64,000 nucleotides of DNA from CAYJLF01 sp964371055 (GCA_964371055.1 CAYJLF010000001.1:310001-374000), one strand, 5' to 3'. Positions 28,591 to 37,247 are shown, counted from the first letter of the stretch. Numbers and translations: made by a program. The notes: generated by a model from the sequence alone, not told the origin.

Positions 28591-29382
28591 TCATCCTCCA
28601 AACGCCGGTAGCCGGCGCAGCGTGCGGCGCAGGATCAGCCGCCCGATCCCGGTCAGAAGGGCGACCCAGGCGAGTTGCACGGCGAAGGCCCGGAAGAGGC
28701 CCACGCCCTGGATCTTCCCCAGGTAGACACTGATCGGCAGGTGCGCCATGGAGGAGAACGGCAGCCAGTCGACCACCGCGCGCGCCCCTTCCGGCAGGAA
28801 GTTCAGAGGGATGATGAAGCCGGAGAGGAGCAGAATCGGCGCAGAAGTGAGGTATTGGATCCCCCGCGTCTCGACCGTGACGAAGGCGAGGCTGTTCACG
28901 ACGAAGCGGAAGGCGAAGCTGAGCAGCATCCCGATGGCGAGGGCGACCAGCACGAGGGGCCAGGTGAAGACCCCCGACGGGAGCGACGCGCGGAAGAGCC
29001 AAAGGCCGAGCAGGTACGTCGGCGCCCCGCGGAAAAGGAGGTAATAGGCGGATCGGCCGAGATCGATCGCCCCCCAGTAGAGATGGAGGTCGAGCGGCCG
29101 GCCGAGGTCGATCGCGATGTCGCCCCGCACGATCCGCTCCGACAACTCACGGTTGCCGAAGGCGGTCATCACCATGAGCAGCGCCTGGCTCACCGTCGCG
29201 TAGGTCACGGCATCCTGGGCATTCAAACCGCCGACCACGTCGCGATGCCAGAAGAGGGCCCGATAGAGAGAGACGTAGACGGCGCCAAAGAAGAGGTTGG
29301 TGGCGAGCCCGGCGAGATTGGCGGCGCGGTAGGCGAGGTATCGCTGAAAGGTCCGGGCCGCCACCTGGAGATAGACCTGCAT
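28591..29382 (-). CDS. ABC-2 type exporter, second permease
   Basis: The product is 263 residues, a paralogue-like partner of the downstream permease. There are about six membrane segments ('NLAGLATNLFFGAVYVSLYR', 'WPLVLVALAIGMLLSFAFRF', 'YLTSAPILLLSGFIIPLNFL'), and 'RIVRGDIAIDLGRPLDLHLY' corresponds to 'RMGDFDRLLTRPLPLGFQV' in the partner. Two different permeases with one ATPase suggest a heterodimeric membrane channel. ATG 29382 begins MQVYLQVAARTF. It lies 35 bases after the BatA-like gene, so the exporter and the BatA/DUF58/MoxR genes form one long minus-strand unit. Confidence 0.87.
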   Translation of the reverse strand: MQVYLQVAARTFQRYLAYRAANLAGLATNLFFGAVYVSLYRALFWHRDVVGGLNAQDAVTYATVSQALLMVMTAFGNRELSERIVRGDIAIDLGRPLDLHLYWGAIDLGRSAYYLLFRGAPTYLLGLWLFRASLPSGVFTWPLVLVALAIGMLLSFAFRFVVNSLAFVTVETRGIQYLTSAPILLLSGFIIPLNFLPEGARAVVDWLPFSSMAHLPISVYLGKIQGVGLFRAFAVQLAWVALLTGIGRLILRRTLRRLPAFGG

Positions 29383-29417
29383 CGGTCCCTCGCTGCGCCG
29401 AACGACCACGCCCCGCT

Positions 29418-31646
29418 TCAGCCTCCCAGCAGCCGCCCTCGTCCCAGCAGCGACTCGACGGCGAGCAGCAGAAGCACCATGATCAGGAGCGGTTTCCACA
29501 ACTCGCGGCCATAGCGGCCGGTCAGAAGCTCGCGCGTGATCTCCTGCTGCGGCTCCAGGATTTTCGCCTCCCGGCCGAAGAGACCCTTCATCGACTCCGG
29601 GTTGGCGACCGCAAGGTCCCCCTCGGTCGCATCGAGGTTGACCGCGAAGCGCGTCAGCGTTCGTCCCGAGACATCCTCGAAGCGGTAGATCCCGGGCCAC
29701 GGGGCCGGCTGCGACCGCAGGCGAATCGTCCGCTCGACCGGCGAGGCCTCGACCGGCGTCCGCGTGCCGAGCGGATCGACGCAGGTCACGGCCCCTTCCA
29801 CGTCGCTCTCCGGCACCATCGCTTCCAGTCGCGCCCCCACCAGGCCGACCCGCCCCTCCTCGCCGCCCCGCGACGCCAGGTAGCCGACCATCTTGTGCAG
29901 CAGCGGGGGGTAGGAGGCGCTCAACACGAAGTCGTTCCACTGCCCGTCGAGCGAACTGGTGAAGAGCAGGAACCCAGGCTCCTCCAGAATGGCCGGATAC
30001 GAACGCCCGAACTCGGCCAGCACGCGCGCCTCCTGTCCCGTGCGGCAGGTGACCAGCTTGCCGAAGCGCGCCGAGCCGAGATCATCGCCCGGACCGATCG
30101 GGAAGCCGCCGAAGATGGCGTGCGCCAGGACGAGCGGACGCAAGCTCCGGAAGGTGCCCGGGGCGTCCTCCGCCGCGATGTTCAGAAGCTCGACCGAGGA
30201 GAGCCGCGGGAGAATCTCCGTGTGGTAGTAGCGCGGGTCGATCCGGTCGCCGAGACCGAGGAGGATCCCGCCCCCCCGCGCCTTGAAGCGAACGAGGTTC
30301 TCCACCGCCGGGACCGAGAGCCGCCCCACGTTCGAGAGAATGACGACCTGCGCGTTCCAATCGGGCTCTGTCGCCAGGCCCTCCGGCGTGGTCTCACGCA
30401 CCTGGTAGAACTCGCCCGTCCCCTCGGGATCGAGCGCGGTGCGGAGAAACCGCCCCTCCTCCGGACTTCCGCCGGTGACTAAGAGGACGCGGCGCGCCCC
30501 CGGATCTCCCGCGACAAACCAGCCGGTGTTATCCCATTCCAGGGCATCCGCCCCCGACTTCACCTCGATCGCTCCATCCCCCGGCAACGCCGACAGCGGA
30601 ATCGCCACGTCGTCGCGGCCTCCCGCGGGTAGATCGTAGACCGCATCACCGAGGATCATGCGATCGCCCAGGGCCGACGACGCGCGCAGCACGCGTTCCC
30701 GTACCGGAGAATCGGCATGATTCGCGAGCGTGACGACCAGGCGCCCACCGCGCGCCAGGGTCGTCGCGGCCTCATGGCGCAGGCGCGCCAGGGAGACATT
30801 GGCCATCGATTCCATCCGCGCCGGCACGAGGTAGACGATGATCCCCTCCGGAATCGAGAACGACGCGGCGAGACTCTCCGCCACCGCTCCGCTGCCGTCG
30901 CGGGCCGCCTCGCGCCATGCATCCAGGTCGTGCTTCTGGAAGTCGGAAACGATGAAGAGCTCCCGGTTCATCGTGCGCGCACCGGCCAGGAGGGGGATCA
31001 CCTGCGCCAGCGCGGCGGGCAGATCCGAACGCCCCGCGCTGAGCGTGGCCCGCCGTATCTCCTGCCGCAGAAGGCCGGCATCCGCGATCGAGGTGGCGAA
31101 GGGGATCGCCACCGGACGGCCGCTGAGCGCCAAGAGGGCGCGGTCTCCCTCCGCCATCAGATCGAGGATCTCGAGCGCACGCTCTCGGGCCAGCGCATAG
31201 ACCGTCCCGCGGTCGTCGACGCCCCCGTTCGAGGCCCCGGTTCCGGTCCCGCCGGCTGCGGTTGCCCCGGGATCCGCCGCGCCGACCGTCATGGCCGTGG
31301 GAGTCTCCCCGGTCAGGCGCGGATCGGCCGCTGCCATGCTCCAGCTATTGTCCAGCACGATCGCGATCGTCGAACTGCCGCGCGACGCCAGTCCCGATCC
31401 CCGGTGCACCGGCTTGCCCATCGCCAGAGCGAAAAGGGCTATGATCAGCACGCGCAGCGCCAGCAGCAGCCACTGGCGCAACCGCATCCGCCGGACTTTC
31501 TGACGCGAGATCTCCTGCAGGAACTCGAGGCTGGAGAAGGGGAGTTCCTTCGCCCGCCGCCGACTGAAGAGGTGGATCAGGATCGGCAGCGCCGCCGCCG
31601 TCAGCCCGACCAGGAAGAGCGGGTTGAGGAAATTCAGGCCGAACAT
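29418..31646 (-). CDS. BatA-like membrane protein with von Willebrand factor A domain
   Basis: The product is 742 residues. It starts with the BatA_N region: 'GLNFLNPLFLVGLTAAALPI' followed by 'LIHLFSRRRAKELPFSSLEF', then a second membrane helix (about 59-78). A VWA domain follows with an intact MIDAS start, 'IAIVLDNSWSMAAADP', and a long insertion containing Gly/Ala/Thr-rich residues (about 125-150). The middle and late regions resemble a class-I glutamine-amidotransferase-like segment seen in long BatA-type proteins ('FKARGGGILLGLGDRIDP'). The last 25 residues form a third helix ('PLLIMVLLLLAVESLLGRG'). Together with MoxR and the DUF58 protein it probably forms an envelope or metal-assisted assembly complex; aerotolerance is the historical label only. 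Confidence 0.82.
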   Translation of the reverse strand: MFGLNFLNPLFLVGLTAAALPILIHLFSRRRAKELPFSSLEFLQEISRQKVRRMRLRQWLLLALRVLIIALFALAMGKPVHRGSGLASRGSSTIAIVLDNSWSMAAADPRLTGETPTAMTVGAADPGATAAGGTGTGASNGGVDDRGTVYALARERALEILDLMAEGDRALLALSGRPVAIPFATSIADAGLLRQEIRRATLSAGRSDLPAALAQVIPLLAGARTMNRELFIVSDFQKHDLDAWREAARDGSGAVAESLAASFSIPEGIIVYLVPARMESMANVSLARLRHEAATTLARGGRLVVTLANHADSPVRERVLRASSALGDRMILGDAVYDLPAGGRDDVAIPLSALPGDGAIEVKSGADALEWDNTGWFVAGDPGARRVLLVTGGSPEEGRFLRTALDPEGTGEFYQVRETTPEGLATEPDWNAQVVILSNVGRLSVPAVENLVRFKARGGGILLGLGDRIDPRYYHTEILPRLSSVELLNIAAEDAPGTFRSLRPLVLAHAIFGGFPIGPGDDLGSARFGKLVTCRTGQEARVLAEFGRSYPAILEEPGFLLFTSSLDGQWNDFVLSASYPPLLHKMVGYLASRGGEEGRVGLVGARLEAMVPESDVEGAVTCVDPLGTRTPVEASPVERTIRLRSQPAPWPGIYRFEDVSGRTLTRFAVNLDATEGDLAVANPESMKGLFGREAKILEPQQEITRELLTGRYGRELWKPLLIMVLLLLAVESLLGRGRLLGG

Positions 31647-31721
31647 GGCGTCTCCTCGCCCCTCCCGCGCCGCGATCCTCTGACCGCGTCACGGACCGGC
31701 CTCTCCTGGGTTTCTCTCATC

Positions 31722-32726
31722 TCAGTGGAGCCTCTGCCGCTTTTCGAGGTAGCGCAAGAGCGCCGCGTCGAACGGGGTCCGGGTCAGCACCCGCTCGTAC
31801 TCGATGCGGTTCTCCGCGCAGCCATGGCGATAGAACTGGACCCGCGCCTCGTCCCGCCGGCGGTACTCCTTCGCCACCTCCCAGGGGAGAACATTGAGTT
31901 CTTCGCCGGTCTCCACGTCGACGAAAACCCGCTCCTCGGCGTAGGGGAACTCGACCTCGGCGGGGTCCTGCAGATGAAAGAGGACCACCTCGTTCTGCCG
32001 GTGACGGAAGCGGCGCAGCGCGGCCAGCACCTCTTCCTGTTCCGCGTCCCAGAGGTCCGACACCAGGATGATGAGCCCCCGACGCGGGATCCGCTCCGCC
32101 ATTTGGCTGAGGCACTGCCCGATCCGCGTTCGCCGCGGCTCCGCCTCGGACGGCTCGCGCGTCGAAGCGCGTCGCGCCTCGATTTCCAGTTCGCGGAGGA
32201 GCACCCGCAAATGGGTGCGGGCGCTGCGGGCCGGCACCAGTCGGTGGATCCGGTCGGAGAAGAGGATCATCCCGACGGCGTCCTGCTGGTGGACCATCAG
32301 GTACGAGAGCGCGGCCGCCAGGTTCACGGCGTAGCGCAGCTTGGTCAGCTCCGCCGCCTCGCCCCCGCGACCCGCGTGCTTGCCATACTGCGCTGGATCG
32401 CCCCGGAAGAGCATCGAGGTCGAGACATCGATCAAGAGGTGGCAGCGGAGATTGGTCTCCTCCTCGAACTGCTTGATGTAGTAGCGATCGCTCTTGGCGA
32501 AAACCTTCCAGTCGACGTTGCGAATCGGATCGCCCGGCATGTACTGGCGGTAGTCGGCGAACTCCACGCTGAAGCCGTGGTACGGGCTCTTGTGCAAGCC
32601 GGTGAGAAACCCCTCGACCACGAGGCGCGCGATCAGGTCGAGCCGCTGGAGCTTGCCGACAATCCGGGGGTCGAGCAGGCTGCGTCCGTCGGTCTCGATC
32701 CCGCCGGTTCCCGCGGCGGCGCTCAC
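31722..32726 (-). CDS. DUF58 domain protein
   Basis: The product is 334 residues. It carries the DUF58 signature 'FADYRQYMPGDPIRNVDWKV' after 'VEGFLTGLHKSPYHGFSVEF', then a VWA-like fold ('HLLIDVSTSMLFRG', 'RGLIILVSDLWDAEQEEVLA'). DUF58 proteins accompany MoxR ATPases and are thought to act in assembly or activation of membrane or metal-containing complexes. The start is a GTG at 32726 whose GTGA overlaps the TGA of the MoxR gene; a longer open frame exists but overlaps MoxR heavily and is not plausible. Cytoplasmic. Confidence 0.9.
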   Translation of the reverse strand: MSAAAGTGGIETDGRSLLDPRIVGKLQRLDLIARLVVEGFLTGLHKSPYHGFSVEFADYRQYMPGDPIRNVDWKVFAKSDRYYIKQFEEETNLRCHLLIDVSTSMLFRGDPAQYGKHAGRGGEAAELTKLRYAVNLAAALSYLMVHQQDAVGMILFSDRIHRLVPARSARTHLRVLLRELEIEARRASTREPSEAEPRRTRIGQCLSQMAERIPRRGLIILVSDLWDAEQEEVLAALRRFRHRQNEVVLFHLQDPAEVEFPYAEERVFVDVETGEELNVLPWEVAKEYRRRDEARVQFYRHGCAENRIEYERVLTRTPFDAALLRYLEKRQRLH

Positions 32727-33772
32727 GACCCCTGCCGATCCCGTCCGGCCCCGGGGGTGACCTTCTCCTTCGGTTCGGGGATCGCTTCGAGCAGCTTCCC
32801 GATGATGACCGGCACGCCGATGCCGTCGGCCTCGGCGTTGAAGTTCGGCAGCACGCGATGGCGCAGGACCGAGAGCGCGACCTGGCGCACATCCTCGGCC
32901 GCCGGCGTGGGGCGGCCAAGAAGCACGGCCCGCGCCTTGGCGCCGATGACGAGGTACTGCGAGGCGCGCGGCCCTGCTCCCCACGAGACCCAGTCTTTGA
33001 TGAACTGGTGCTCGGTGTGGGCCGGGCGGGTCTGGCGGACCAGGTTGACGGCGTAGGCGACGACATGGTCGCTGACCGGCACGCGTCGCACGGTCTTCTG
33101 AATCCGCACGATGTCCGAGCCCGACAGGACCCGCTTCAGGTCGGCCTCGTAGCCGCCGGTCGTGGTCACCACGATCCGCCGCTCTTCCTCCTCGGTCGGA
33201 TAGTCGACGAAGACGTTGAACATGAACCGGTCGAGCTGCGCCTCGGGGAGCGGATAGGTCCCTTCCATCTCGATCGGGTTCTGGGTCGCCAGGACGAAGA
33301 AGGGAGGCGCCAGCGGAAAGGTCCGGCCGGCCGCGGTGACCGCCTTCTCCTGCATCGCCTGCAGGAGCGCGGCCTGCGTCTTGGGCGGGGTCCGGTTGAT
33401 CTCGTCGGCCAGAACGAGGTTGGCGAAGATCGGTCCCTCGACGAACCGGAAGGACCGCTTGCCGGTGGAGCGGTCCTCTTCCAGGATCTCGGTTCCGGTG
33501 ATGTCGCTCGGCATGAGGTCGGGTGTGAACTGCACGCGATTGAACTTCAGCTCCAGCACCCGCGCGAGCGTGCTGATGAGGAGCGTCTTGGCCAGGCCGG
33601 GCACGCCGACCAGGAGACAGTGTCCGTCGCAGAAGAGCGCGGTCAGAAGCTCGTCGACGACCTTCTCCTGTCCCACGATGACCTTCCGAACCTCCGCCAG
33701 GATCTGCTCCCGCGCTCCCTTGAGGTCGGCGATGGTGCGGGCCGCCTCGGCCGTGGTGATCTCGTCCGCCAT
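32723..33772 (-). CDS. MoxR-family AAA+ ATPase
   Basis: The product is 349 residues. Walker A 'LLVGVPGLAKTLLISTLARV', Walker B 'NLVLADEINRTPPKTQAALL', sensor 1 'FFVLATQNPIEMEGTYPLPE' and the arginine region 'LDRFMFNVFVDYPTEEEE' are all present and standard. MoxR ATPases act as chaperones for maturation of specific partners, here presumably the DUF58 and BatA-like proteins encoded immediately downstream. ATG 33772 has GAGGAG at good spacing and no credible earlier start. It is the first gene of the unit MoxR-DUF58-BatA-ABC exporter. Confidence 0.95.
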   Translation of the reverse strand: MADEITTAEAARTIADLKGAREQILAEVRKVIVGQEKVVDELLTALFCDGHCLLVGVPGLAKTLLISTLARVLELKFNRVQFTPDLMPSDITGTEILEEDRSTGKRSFRFVEGPIFANLVLADEINRTPPKTQAALLQAMQEKAVTAAGRTFPLAPPFFVLATQNPIEMEGTYPLPEAQLDRFMFNVFVDYPTEEEERRIVVTTTGGYEADLKRVLSGSDIVRIQKTVRRVPVSDHVVAYAVNLVRQTRPAHTEHQFIKDWVSWGAGPRASQYLVIGAKARAVLLGRPTPAAEDVRQVALSVLRHRVLPNFNAEADGIGVPVIIGKLLEAIPEPKEKVTPGAGRDRQGS

Positions 33773-34040
33773 GAACTCTCCTCTTTTCGGTCCAGCTCGG
33801 CCCCGGAGACCCCGGGCGAAAGGCCCGGGGAACGGACAGCGTAGGCGAAGAACCCTCTCCGCCGCGAGGGGTTCCTCGATTGAGGGTGCCGGACCGCGGA
33901 GATCAGGGACACGGGCCGATCGGGGGCCTGCGGTCGGGCCCGGGCCGAGGCGCCCTTCCTTGCGCTCCCGCCGGAACACCCGGTATGATCCGCCCACCTC
34001 GAGGCCGATGTTCACCCACCCGACGCGGAAGGAGACCGGC

Positions 34041-34808
34041 ATGCGCGATGCAGGCGCCCTGGGAACCGGAACATTCGTCTGGTATGACCTCAAGACGCGC
34101 GACTTCGAGTCCGCGTGGGCGTTCTACGGCAGTCTCTTCGGTTGGAAGCGAAACGAGACCGATTTCCCGGTCGGCCGCTACAGCATGATCCGCCTGGGCG
34201 ATCGCAACCTCGGCGGCATCGTCCCGATCGGGCCCGAGGACCGGCTCCCCACCCACTGGATCGGCTACGTGGCGGTCGCCGACGTGGACGCGGCGGCCCG
34301 CGCCGCGATCGAGCTGGAAGGGAGTCTCCCCCTCCCCCCCACCGACATCCCACAGATCGGGCGCTTCGCCGTCGTGCTCGACCCGCATGGCGCGGCCATC
34401 TGCCCGTTTCAATGGACCGGTCCCGCCGACCCGCCGATTCCGGACGCATCCGGCTCATTCTGCTGGAGCGAACTGCTCACCCCTGACCCCTACGGCGCGG
34501 GCGAGTTCTACAGCCGGGTCTGCGGCTGGACGATGGAACGCGGCCGGCCCGGCGCCTACGATGCGTACTGGCTCTTCCGCGCCGGCGGCCGGGCCGTCGC
34601 CGGGATGGTGCAGCGCCCGACCGGAGCCGACTATCCGCCGCAGTGGCTCCACTACGTCCGCGTGCCGCGCACCGAAGAGGTCTCCTCCCGCGCCACCGAT
34701 CTTGGAGGGTCGGTCCTCCTGCCCGCGACCGAGATCCCGGGGACCGGACGCTTCGCCATCCTCGACGATCCGGCCGGCGGCATCTTCGCCGTGTTCGAGG
34801 GGGCGTAG
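34041..34808 (+). CDS. VOC-superfamily (glyoxalase-fold) protein, two tandem domains
   Basis: The product is 255 residues made of two glyoxalase/bleomycin-resistance-type halves. The first runs from 'FVWYDLKTRDFESAWAFYGS' to 'ICPFQWTG', the second from 'FCWSELLTPDPYGAGEFYSR' to 'GGIFAVFEGA'. Each half repeats the paired beta-alpha-beta-beta-beta motif with 'FAVVLDPHGA' or 'FAILDDPAGG' near its end. The group includes fungal CFP30B-like and actinobacterial proteins of unknown substrate; lyase or dioxygenase activity is not implied. ATG 34041 follows AAGGAG. It stands alone on the plus strand, divergent from MoxR, and is followed by hairpins. Confidence 0.88.
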   Translation: MRDAGALGTGTFVWYDLKTRDFESAWAFYGSLFGWKRNETDFPVGRYSMIRLGDRNLGGIVPIGPEDRLPTHWIGYVAVADVDAAARAAIELEGSLPLPPTDIPQIGRFAVVLDPHGAAICPFQWTGPADPPIPDASGSFCWSELLTPDPYGAGEFYSRVCGWTMERGRPGAYDAYWLFRAGGRAVAGMVQRPTGADYPPQWLHYVRVPRTEEVSSRATDLGGSVLLPATEIPGTGRFAILDDPAGGIFAVFEGA

Positions 34809-34852
34809 GGACACGCCAACACGGCTCTCCGCCGGTGTCCCGTCGACCGAAT

Positions 34853-34879
34853 CCCCGCACGGCTGCCGGACGTGCGGGG
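34853..34879 (+). terminator. Hairpin terminator after the VOC gene
   Basis: CCCCGCAC (34853-34860) pairs perfectly with GTGCGGGG (34872-34879) across an 11-base loop and is followed by TTCTTAG. A second perfect 7-bp hairpin, GGGACAC (34808-34814) with GTGTCCC (34835-34841), lies just before it and begins at the stop codon. The convergent membrane-protein gene ends at 34902, so the region may terminate both. Confidence 0.55.
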
Positions 34880-34901
34880 TCTTAGCAGGATCACGGGCGG
34901 A

Positions 34902-35369
34902 TCAGAGGCGCAGCCTCGTCACGATCAGCAGGACGGCGATGCCGAGGATCATGTTCGCTCCCGATAGCAGCTTCACCTGTTTCTGAGCGGCCAGGAACTG
35001 CATGGGCGGCGGCTGGCCCGGCGCGGGCGCATGCCGGCGAAGCTTGGGCGCGACCCGGAAGGTGATGAGGATGCCGATCACGATCATGAGGGCGAATATG
35101 AAGAGCTTCACGGTCAGGAGCGTCCCATACGGCGTCGACATGTCCAGCAGCATCGACCCCGGCGTTCGCACGAGGCCGGTCACCAGGAGCACGACCGTGC
35201 TCAGCCAGGCGATGATCGTGAATCGCTTCGCCGCGCTCCCCAGGAGACGCGGGCGCTGCGGCGGATCGATCGCCTCCATCGAAGGCATGAAGACGAAGTG
35301 GGTGTAGATCATCCCGCCGATCCAGGTGACGGCGAAGATGAGGTGAACGAGATTGACGAAGGTATCCAT
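34902..35369 (-). CDS. CopD-like small integral membrane protein
   Basis: The product is 155 residues with four predicted membrane helices ('LVHLIFAVTWIGGMIYTHFV', 'IIAWLSTVVLLVTGLV', 'VKLFIFALMIVIGILITF', 'MILGIAVLLIVTRL'). The first helix carries His9 near the membrane face and the pattern resembles CopD/DUF2269-like four-helix proteins, which may bind haem or copper. ATG 35369 begins MDTFVNLVHLIFA. An FNR/CRP-type palindrome lies about 78 bases upstream, which would fit redox control. Family placement is tentative. Confidence 0.72.
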   Translation of the reverse strand: MDTFVNLVHLIFAVTWIGGMIYTHFVFMPSMEAIDPPQRPRLLGSAAKRFTIIAWLSTVVLLVTGLVRTPGSMLLDMSTPYGTLLTVKLFIFALMIVIGILITFRVAPKLRRHAPAPGQPPPMQFLAAQKQVKLLSGANMILGIAVLLIVTRLRL

Positions 35370-35440
35370 GGTCTCGCCCTCCACAGCGAACCAGATTCGA
35401 GGCAGCAGACGATGGTAGGGCAAGCCGCCCCCGTTGCGCC

Positions 35441-35454
35441 TTGACCTGAGTCAA
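35441..35454. promoter_or_regulatory. FNR/CRP-family-type operator palindrome
   Basis: TTGACCTGAGTCAA is a perfect TTGAC-N4-GTCAA inverted repeat, close to the FNR/FixK/DNR consensus TTGAT-N4-ATCAA. With flanking bases it makes a 7-bp stem (CCTTGAC/GTCAAGG). Its centre is about 78 bases upstream of the start of the CopD-like membrane protein. It abuts a G12 run and suspect sequence, so the flank should be treated with caution, but the palindrome itself is on the gene side. Confidence 0.5.
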
Positions 35455-35507
35455 GGGGGGGGGGGGTCGCCCGGCCACGCCGGCGCCAGCGCGTCACCAG
35501 CCGCCAC
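35455..35507 (+). repeat. G12 run plus 41-base imperfect copy (left of gap)
   Basis: A run of 12 G (35455-35466) is followed by 41 bases that match 35619-35659 at 34 of 41 positions. At all seven mismatches the left copy has C (where the right copy has G or A). The weaker similarity continues up to the run of N. This looks like an error-rich duplicate of the sequence right of the gap more than a natural repeat. Confidence 0.7.
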
Positions 35508-35534
35508 CGCACGGTCCCGGCCCCCCAACACGCC

Positions 35535-35544
35535 NNNNNNNNNN
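35535..35544. other. Assembly gap (10 N)
   Basis: Ten undetermined bases join two stretches rich in G and C runs. The real distance and content are unknown. The gap lies just beyond the 3' end of the tandem SUMF1-type lipoprotein genes, whose near-identical repeats could have broken the assembly. Confidence 0.98.
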
Positions 35545-35606
35545 TTTGGCGTCCCCCGGGGGTTGGCCGGCCCCCCCCGCGGGCGGGCCGGCCTCGACTG
35601 GGCACC

Positions 35607-35659
35607 GGGGGGGGGGGGTCGCGCGGCCAAGCCGGAGGCAGAGCGTCACGAGCGGCCAC
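35607..35659 (+). repeat. G12 run plus 41-base copy (right of gap)
   Basis: This partner of the copy at 35455 has the same 12-G run followed by the better-looking version of the 41 bases, and it runs directly into the end of the SUMF1-type gene at 35661. The two copies flank the N gap in direct orientation. Confidence 0.7.
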
Positions 35660-35660
35660 G

Positions 35661-37247
35661 TCAGGGTGCCGTCCTCGCAAGTCGCAGGCCGAGATAGTCG
35701 TAGCGGCTGAGCGGGAAGTAGGCGAACCGGGCCGCGGAGCGGCAGTGCCGCGCATATTCGTACCAACTCCCGCCTCGGTAGACTCGATAGGAACCCGACG
35801 GGGGACCAATCGGGTCCGTCACCGGCTCGGCGGGATAGCTCGCATGCCAGTCCCAGCACCAGTTCTGGACGTTGCCGTGGATGTCCTGCAGACCCCAGGC
35901 GTTCCCCGCCTTACCGCCGACGTCATGCGTCGCGCTCGAGGCGTTGCCGCAGTACCAGCCGACCAAGTCGAGATTCGGGTCGAGCGGAGAGCACTCCGCG
36001 TTGGTGATCTCTCCGTTGCAGAAAGCGGTCTGGCTCCCGGCCCGGCACGCATACTCCCACTCCGCCTCTGTCAACAGCCGATACCCATCCGCCGCCTGGT
36101 CCCAGGTGACCGTGGCGGCGACGATGTGAGGCCCCGAGTAGGCCGCGTCCGTGATCGAATACGCAGGAGTGTAGCCGTCCTGAGTCGATCGCTGATTGCA
36201 GTAGCTGACGCAGTCGAACCAGGTCACCCACTCCACCGGACGGTTCTCCCCCGGAAAGAACGACTCGTTCCACCCCATCACCGACTGCCACTCCGACTGG
36301 GTCACTTCGTGCGTCGCGACGTAGAACGCTTTCGTCAGCGTCACCAGGTGCGGCGTCTCGTCGGGGTCGCGGCCGGGTTCGTCGGCCGGGCTCCCCATCG
36401 TGAACGTCCCCGGCGGGAGGAGGACGAATCCCCCGCCTCCCGCGATCGACATCTGGATCCCCACCGTGTGCGAGGTCCCCGTGCCGGGTGTAACCGTGAC
36501 CGTGCCCGAGTACTCCCCCGCGCTCAGTCCGGTGCGGTCGATCGTTACCGTCACCTCGTCACTCTCCGCCGTCGTGCTCCCGCTCGTCGGATCCACGCTC
36601 AGCCATGGCTGGTCCTCGGTGACCGTCCAGACGAGGGTTCCCGTGCCGGTGTTCCGGATCGTCAGCGTTTGCGCCGTCAGATCTGCGCCGAAGTCGAGCT
36701 GTGCCGGGGAGACCGCCAGCACCGGCACTTCCGCCGGCTCGCCACCTGAGGTGGTGTCACTGGCCATATTCGAGAGCGCCGACCGGTTCCCCGCGTCGTC
36801 GATCGTCTTCAGCGCGAAGAAGTAGAGCGTTCCGGCCGAGAGCCCCCGGACTACCAACGTCTCCGTCGATCCGCCCGCCTTCGGGGTAGGAGGAGACGGC
36901 ACCTGCGTCGCCGCCGCCCAGTTCACCTCCGTGATGGTCGTCATCGATCGGCGGATCTCGTACGCCTGCGCGGTTCCCGTCGCGCCATCGTCCCCCGGCG
37001 CCGTCCAGCCCAGCGTCGCCGACGTGTCCGTCACCGCGGCAACCGTGAGATCGGCGACCGCGGCGGGAGACGCGGTGTCGACCGGAGGCTTGGTCTGCTC
37101 ATCGTCGCCACAACCGGCCAGGACACCGACAAGGACCGCAAGCAGAACCGGCCATAGAAGCGTCGTGAACCCGCGGACGGAATGAAGCGGGCGCCGCTGC
37201 CCCACATCGTTTCGACCGTCGCTGGTAGACCTGGCGAAGCTGAACAT
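35661..37247 (-). CDS. Lipoprotein with FN3, Ig-like and FGE-sulfatase (SUMF1-type) domains
   Basis: The product is 528 residues. A lipoprotein signal ends at Cys46 ('GVLAGC'). A fibronectin type III domain (about 58-165, 'TSATLGWTAPGDD') is followed by a BACON/choice-of-anchor-like Ig domain (about 178-268, 'LTIRNTGTGTLVWTVTEDQP'). The rest is an FGE-sulfatase/SUMF1 domain ('PPGTFTMGSPADEPGRDPDE', 'YRLLTEAEWEYACRAGS', 'DIHGNVQNWCWDWHASYP') that ends in the usual 'LGLRLART'. Formylglycine-generating enzymes use two Cys in the last third; here the C-lectin-like scaffold is kept but a catalytic pair is not evident, so surface binding is more likely than FGly formation. ATG 37247 follows GGGAGGG. 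It is one of three tandem paralogues. Confidence 0.85.
   Translation of the reverse strand: MFSFARSTSDGRNDVGQRRPLHSVRGFTTLLWPVLLAVLVGVLAGCGDDEQTKPPVDTASPAAVADLTVAAVTDTSATLGWTAPGDDGATGTAQAYEIRRSMTTITEVNWAAATQVPSPPTPKAGGSTETLVVRGLSAGTLYFFALKTIDDAGNRSALSNMASDTTSGGEPAEVPVLAVSPAQLDFGADLTAQTLTIRNTGTGTLVWTVTEDQPWLSVDPTSGSTTAESDEVTVTIDRTGLSAGEYSGTVTVTPGTGTSHTVGIQMSIAGGGGFVLLPPGTFTMGSPADEPGRDPDETPHLVTLTKAFYVATHEVTQSEWQSVMGWNESFFPGENRPVEWVTWFDCVSYCNQRSTQDGYTPAYSITDAAYSGPHIVAATVTWDQAADGYRLLTEAEWEYACRAGSQTAFCNGEITNAECSPLDPNLDLVGWYCGNASSATHDVGGKAGNAWGLQDIHGNVQNWCWDWHASYPAEPVTDPIGPPSGSYRVYRGGSWYEYARHCRSAARFAYFPLSRYDYLGLRLARTAP

Noticed and set aside
35439..35456. The hairpin CCTTGAC/GTCAAGG as a rho-independent terminator
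   Set aside because: It is followed by poly-G and not by a T-tract, and its core is better read as an FNR-type operator.
35455..35659. Natural direct repeat or phase-variable G12 tract
   Set aside because: All seven mismatches between the copies are to C on one side and the copies flank an N gap, so a sequencing/assembly artefact is more likely.
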